From DASUCS01 sp036275935 (GTDB lineage: Bacteria > Actinomycetota > Acidimicrobiia > Acidimicrobiales > JACDCH01), in contig DASUCS010000333.1 of assembly GCA_036275935.1 (NCBI GenBank), forward strand, positions 1-11,281: a stretch of 11,281 nt of DNA, written 5' to 3'. Under the pieces are notes generated by a model. The model was not told the DNA's origin and ran no database searches. It saw only the letters and a list, made by a program, of their open reading frames with translations. Positions within the stretch are counted from its first letter, which is position 1, and every line of letters starts with the position of its first letter. This document shows positions 8,376-11,281 of this stretch, one piece after another. The position numbers and the translations under genes were made by a program.

Positions 8376-9397
8376 GACGCCGCTCCTACCGGCTGCCCGC
8401 TGGCGACGCGGAGCAACCGCCGCGCCTTCAGCTCCGTCTCGTCCCATTCACCGTCCGGCGTCGAGTCCCACGTGACCGCGCCGCCGGTTCCGAAGTGCAG
8501 CATCCCCTCATCGAACCAGAACGTGCGGATGGCGACGTTCAGCGCGCCGATGCGTCGGTCGGCGTCGACCCAACCAACAGCACCGCAGTACACATCGCGC
8601 TCGACTGGTTCGAGAGAGTGCAGCAACTCGCACGCGGCGATCTTCGGCGCGCCGGTGACCGAACCGGGTGGGAACGTCGCCCCGACGATCTCGGGCCAAC
8701 CCGCGCCCGATCGCAGTCGTCCCTGCACTGTCGACACGAGATGACACAGACCGGGATGCTCCTCGACGGACCACAACGCCGGAACTGTCACCGATCCGTA
8801 CTCGCAGACGCGCCCGAAGTCGTTGCGGACGAGGTCGACGATCATCACGTTCTCGGCACGGTCCTTCGGGAGGAATCCATCCGGGGTTGCGGCGGTGCCC
8901 TTGATCGGCGAGCTCGTCACCACGTCGCCGTCTCGGCGCACGAACAACTCGGGTGAGGCCGACGCCACGTGCACGCCTTGATCCGGAAGCCGCACCACCG
9001 CGGAGTACGGCGCCGGGTTTCCCTCGGCGAGCGCGGCGCCGAGTGCCGCGACATCCGCGTCGGGGGGCAACGGTGCCGAGAGCCGGCGCGTGAGGTTCAC
9101 CTGGTACACGCCGCCCGCGGCGATCGCGCCGCGGATCGCGCGTACGCCGTCGCAGAACGCAGGCCGGTCGAGGCTCGTCATCCACGCATCAGGAGCCGGG
9201 CCCCGCCACGGCCGTCCGGGCCACGGCACCGCGGAACGAACCTGCGCGAATCGGGCACACAGCGCCGGTCCGTCGAACGGGAGCACCACGGCCCACATGC
9301 CGCGACCGTCCAGCGCGGCGAGATCGGACGTGACGTCGACGACGTCGGTGAGGAGGCGTCCCCCGAGCACGGCCAGAGCGGGAACGGCCACGACCAC
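8372..9397 (-). CDS. pabB: Aminodeoxychorismate synthase component I (short form)
   Basis: This enzyme converts chorismate plus ammonia to 4-amino-4-deoxychorismate, the first committed step to 4-aminobenzoate. Within the chorismate-binding fold it shows VYQVNLT (98-104), PIKGT (164-168), ENVMIVDLVRND (182-193), FPPGSVTGAPK (242-252) and a C-terminal GGAVTWDS (305-312). PIKGT with Lys166 marks PabB; anthranilate synthase TrpE has Ala at that position. At 339-341 residues it is about 100 shorter than E. coli PabB and lacks most of the N-terminal subdomain, as in compact actinobacterial forms. Two GTG starts are possible, 9395-9397 and 9389-9391; the second lies 6 bases after a TAGGGT box. No Shine-Dalgarno sequence is visible. 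The amidotransferase partner PabA is not in the window. The gene is coupled to pabC through ATGA. Confidence 0.92.
   Translation of the reverse strand: MVVAVPALAVLGGRLLTDVVDVTSDLAALDGRGMWAVVLPFDGPALCARFAQVRSAVPWPGRPWRGPAPDAWMTSLDRPAFCDGVRAIRGAIAAGGVYQVNLTRRLSAPLPPDADVAALGAALAEGNPAPYSAVVRLPDQGVHVASASPELFVRRDGDVVTSSPIKGTAATPDGFLPKDRAENVMIVDLVRNDFGRVCEYGSVTVPALWSVEEHPGLCHLVSTVQGRLRSGAGWPEIVGATFPPGSVTGAPKIAACELLHSLEPVERDVYCGAVGWVDADRRIGALNVAIRTFWFDEGMLHFGTGGAVTWDSTPDGEWDETELKARRLLRVASGQPVGAAS
8383..8387 (-). promoter_or_regulatory. Strong Shine-Dalgarno (AGGAG) for pabC
   Basis: On the minus strand AGGAG lies inside the end of pabB, 7 bases before the pabC ATG. It is the best ribosome-binding site in the window and decides the pabC start against upstream in-frame alternatives. 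Confidence 0.75.
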
Positions 9398-9403
9398 ACC
9401 CTA
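9398..9403 (-). promoter_or_regulatory. Candidate -10 box (TAGGGT) for pabB-pabC
   Basis: On the minus strand TAGGGT fits TANNNT and ends 6 bases before GTG 9391, the exact offset expected for a leaderless transcript starting at that codon. It shares two bases with the opposing candidate -10 at 9402-9407. No -35 is apparent. Confidence 0.35.
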
Positions 9404-9407
9404 CGAT
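9402..9407 (+). promoter_or_regulatory. Candidate -10 box (TACGAT) for the acyl-CoA dehydrogenase gene
   Basis: TACGAT fits the actinobacterial TANNNT consensus and ends 8 bases before GTG 9416, predicting a 5' leader of zero to two bases. No Shine-Dalgarno sequence lies between it and the start codon. No convincing -35 is visible. Confidence 0.4.
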
Positions 9408-9415
9408 CGGCGGCC

Positions 9416-10570
9416 GTGGCGGCCGGATTCGAATTGAGCGACGAACAAGAGGCGCTGCGCCACGTCGTTCGCGAGTTCGCGGAGGCGGAGATCGCGCCGC
9501 ACGCGGAGGAGTGGGACCGCGATCACGTCTTCCCGGTCGAGGTCGTGCGTGGGATGGGCGAGCTCGGCCTGTTCGGACTGCCGTTCCCGGCGGAGTACGG
9601 CGGGTCCGGTGCAGACCTGACGACGTTGTGCGTCGCGATCGAAGAGCTCGCACGCGTCGATCACTCGATGGCGATCACGCTCGAGGCGGGCGTCGGTCTC
9701 GGTGCGAATCCGATCTACTCGTTCGGCAGCGAAGAGCAGAAGCAGCGCTGGTTGCCGGACCTGTGCGCGGGCCGCGCCCTGGGTGCGTTCGGGCTGACCG
9801 AGCCGGGCGCGGGTAGCGACGCCGGCGGCACGCGCACCAAGGCCACACTCGACGAGTCCGCCGGTGAGTGGGTCATCGACGGTGAGAAGGCGTTCATCAC
9901 GAACTCCGGAACGCCCATCACGTCGCTCATCACGGTGACGGCTCGCACCGGTCCCGGTGAGATCAGTGCGATCGTCGTACCGGCCGGGACGCCAGGTCTC
10001 ACTGTTGCGCCTCCGTACCGGAAGATGGGCTGGCACGCGTCCGACACGCACGGCCTCACCTTCAGCGAGTGCCGGGTGCCCGCGGGCAACCTGTTGGGGG
10101 AGCGCGGGCGGGGATTCGCGCAGTTCCTGTCGATTTTGGACGACGGCCGTGTCGCGATCGCAGCGCTGGCCGTCGGCGCGATCGAGGCGTGCCTCGAGCT
10201 CTCGACGCAGTACGCCAAGGACCGCAACGCGTTCGGCAAGCCGATCGGCGCAAACCAAGCGGTCGCCTTCAAGTGCGCAGACCTCGCGGTGCTCGCCACG
10301 AACGCACGATTGCTGACGTACGACGCGGCGTGGCGACGAGACACTGGACGTCCGTTCAAGCAAGCTGCGGCGATGGCCAAGCTGTACGCGACCGAGGCCG
10401 CAGTCACGGCGACGCGCGAAGCGACTCAGATCTTCGGCGGTTACGGCTTCATCGACGAGACGCCGGTGAGCCGCTTCTACCGCGACGCCAAGATCCTGGA
10501 GATCGGCGAGGGCACGAGCGAGATCCAGCGTCTCGTGATCGCCCGCGAGCTGGGGTTACCGGTTGAGTAA
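9416..10570 (+). CDS. Acyl-CoA dehydrogenase (short/medium-chain type)
   Basis: This FAD enzyme oxidises acyl-CoA to trans-2-enoyl-CoA in the cytoplasm and passes electrons to electron-transfer flavoprotein. The 384-residue protein has the normal family length and domain order: a helical N-terminus (LSDEQEALRHVVREF), the signature AFGLTEPGAGSD (124-135), a beta domain with DGEKAFITN (155-163), and the C-terminal helical domain with ATQIFGGYGF (336-345) and YRDAKI (355-360). Glu365 in GEGTSEIQR sits where short- and medium-chain enzymes have the catalytic base. The start GTG 9416-9418 gives the usual N-terminus just before FELSDEQE; the frame is open back to 8969 but that part is antisense to pabB. 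The actual substrate (straight short-chain, branched-chain or glutaryl-like) cannot be told from the sequence. The downstream LCP gene overlaps its last 8 bases. Confidence 0.93.
   Translation: MAAGFELSDEQEALRHVVREFAEAEIAPHAEEWDRDHVFPVEVVRGMGELGLFGLPFPAEYGGSGADLTTLCVAIEELARVDHSMAITLEAGVGLGANPIYSFGSEEQKQRWLPDLCAGRALGAFGLTEPGAGSDAGGTRTKATLDESAGEWVIDGEKAFITNSGTPITSLITVTARTGPGEISAIVVPAGTPGLTVAPPYRKMGWHASDTHGLTFSECRVPAGNLLGERGRGFAQFLSILDDGRVAIAALAVGAIEACLELSTQYAKDRNAFGKPIGANQAVAFKCADLAVLATNARLLTYDAAWRRDTGRPFKQAAAMAKLYATEAAVTATREATQIFGGYGFIDETPVSRFYRDAKILEIGEGTSEIQRLVIARELGLPVE
10552..10555 (+). promoter_or_regulatory. Weak ribosome-binding site (GGGG) for the LCP gene
   Basis: GGGG lies 7 bases before TTG 10563 within the end of the acyl-CoA dehydrogenase gene. 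It modestly supports the TTG start over the later ATG 10605, which has no purine-rich site in front of it. Confidence 0.3.
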
Positions 10571-11281
10571 AGGCAAGCCCAGGCGCACGTGGCCGCAGCG
10601 CCTGATGATCACGCTCAACATCTTCCTGATATTCGTCTGTCTCGCGACCGCGTTCAGCCTCAACTACTTCTATTCGAAGGTGAGTCGCATCGGACGGGTG
10701 CAGCTCGGGAACTCGCTCACTCCGGCCGACGACCCCACGTTGCGCGGCGCCGAGAACATCCTCATCGTCGGCATCGACTCGGGTGAAGGACTCGATCCGA
10801 ACGATCCTGTGCTGATCGGCCGACCGGGTGGCATCCGTTCCGACACCATCATGATCTTGCGCATCGACCCGTCGAGCGATCATGCGCAGCTGCTGTCGTT
10901 GCCGCGCGACCTGTACATACCGATCGCCGGGCTCCGGGGCAACGATCGCATCAACTCCGCGATCCAAGGTGGACCGCGCCGGCTCATCGACACGATCAAC
11001 AACGACTTCGGAATCCCGATCAACCACTACATCGAGATGAACTTCTTCGCCTTCCGCAAGGTGGTGGAGGCAGTCGACGGAGTGCCCATGTACTTCCCGA
11101 CGCCGGTGCGCGACAAGATGACCGGTCTCGAGGTCGACAACCCGGGCTGCGTCACGCTCGACCCGGTGCAGGCGCTCGCGTACGCGCGGTCGCGCGACTA
11201 CGAGTACAACGAGAACGGGCGATGGCGCAGCGACCCGACCGGTGATCTCGGACGCATCAGCCGGCAGCAGGACTTCATCCG
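10563..11281 (+). CDS. LytR-CpsA-Psr (LCP) family cell-wall ligase, 3' end cut by window
   Basis: LCP proteins are membrane-anchored enzymes that move polyprenyl-pyrophosphate-linked glycopolymers (wall teichoic acid, arabinogalactan or capsule) onto peptidoglycan. About 239 residues are visible. A basic cytoplasmic head (SKGKPRRTWPQR) precedes one transmembrane helix (about 14-37). The extracellular LCP domain then shows GIRSDTIMIL (90-99), LPRDLYIP (113-120) and RINSA (129-133), followed by HYIEMNF, DGVPMYFPTPVRD, QALAYARSR and GRISRQQDF near the edge. The Arg/Asp residues of RSDT, PRD and ARSR are those that bind the pyrophosphate headgroup in known structures. The preferred start is TTG 10563, which overlaps the acyl-CoA dehydrogenase gene by 8 bases and keeps the basic head; ATG 10605 would remove it. 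Family is sure; the polymer transferred is unknown. Confidence 0.9.
   Translation, partial: MSKGKPRRTWPQRLMITLNIFLIFVCLATAFSLNYFYSKVSRIGRVQLGNSLTPADDPTLRGAENILIVGIDSGEGLDPNDPVLIGRPGGIRSDTIMILRIDPSSDHAQLLSLPRDLYIPIAGLRGNDRINSAIQGGPRRLIDTINNDFGIPINHYIEMNFFAFRKVVEAVDGVPMYFPTPVRDKMTGLEVDNPGCVTLDPVQALAYARSRDYEYNENGRWRSDPTGDLGRISRQQDFI

Noticed and set aside
7518..8744. Open frame of 408 codons on the plus strand opposite pabC and pabB
   Set aside because: Both underlying genes have clear family motifs on the minus strand; the opposite frame has none and starts inside birA.
8906..8920. Possibility that pabB is trpE (anthranilate synthase)
   Set aside because: The PIKGT motif with Lys166 and the overlapping pabC gene favour aminodeoxychorismate synthase.
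8969..9415. Upstream extension of the acyl-CoA dehydrogenase frame by 149 codons
   Set aside because: Antisense to pabB and unlike any dehydrogenase N-terminus; GTG 9416 gives the standard length.
9427..9434. Palindrome ATTCGAAT just inside the acyl-CoA dehydrogenase gene
   Set aside because: Eight bases coding for Phe-Glu near the N-terminus; too short to call a binding site, and it is not at a -35 distance from either candidate -10.
9401..10363. Minus-strand open frame of 320 codons opposite the acyl-CoA dehydrogenase
   Set aside because: Arg-rich mirror of the real gene, with no motif.

Overview
The window is a gene-dense piece of a high-GC bacterial chromosome. It probably comes from an actinomycetote; Acidimicrobiia or a related deep lineage would fit, but this is inference. 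The reasons are the strong G/C bias at codon third positions, the acyl-CoA carboxylase alpha chain with biotin carboxylase and biotin carrier on one polypeptide, an LpdA-type flavoprotein resembling mycobacterial Rv3303c, a LytR-CpsA-Psr cell-wall protein, and frequent GTG/TTG starts. Nine protein genes are recognised. The longest stretch without a gene is about 73 bases, at the left edge. No tRNA, rRNA, insertion sequence, CRISPR array, phage or plasmid gene was seen.

Layout, left to right. Bases 1-73 hold a perfect 13-bp hairpin. A methylmalonyl-CoA mutase large subunit is on the minus strand (74-2188). A secreted Ca2+-dependent PI-PLC-like phosphodiesterase (2244-3584) and an LpdA-like flavoprotein disulfide reductase homologue (3597-4961) follow on the plus strand, 12 bases apart. 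An acetyl/propionyl-CoA carboxylase alpha chain on the minus strand (4973-6754) is head-to-head with birA, a biotin protein ligase, on the plus strand (6761-7546). A pabB-pabC pair for 4-aminobenzoate/folate synthesis is on the minus strand, overlapping as ATGA. A plus-strand acyl-CoA dehydrogenase (9416-10570) overlaps an LCP-family gene that runs off the right edge.

How the genes may work together. Acyl-CoA dehydrogenase, the biotin-dependent carboxylase and methylmalonyl-CoA mutase fit acyl-CoA breakdown through propionyl-CoA to succinyl-CoA. The carboxylase beta chain, epimerase, any small mutase subunit and MeaB are not in the window. BirA would biotinylate the carboxylase beside it. PabB and PabC convert chorismate plus ammonia to 4-aminobenzoate. 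The PLC-like and LCP proteins act outside the membrane.

This is mostly ordinary core metabolism and I did not find a convincing new multi-gene system. Four points deserve a second look. (1) All three divergent gene pairs have starts 6-55 bases apart. The six genes at these heads lack Shine-Dalgarno sequences, and three have a TANNNT box 6-8 bases before a usable GTG start, as expected for leaderless mRNAs. (2) The PLC-like protein carries the full eukaryote-type Ca2+ and general acid/base residue set plus a Cys-rich tail. (3) The LpdA homologue has lost one cysteine of the redox pair but keeps the His-Glu dyad. (4) The left-edge hairpin may be a bidirectional terminator or an operator.
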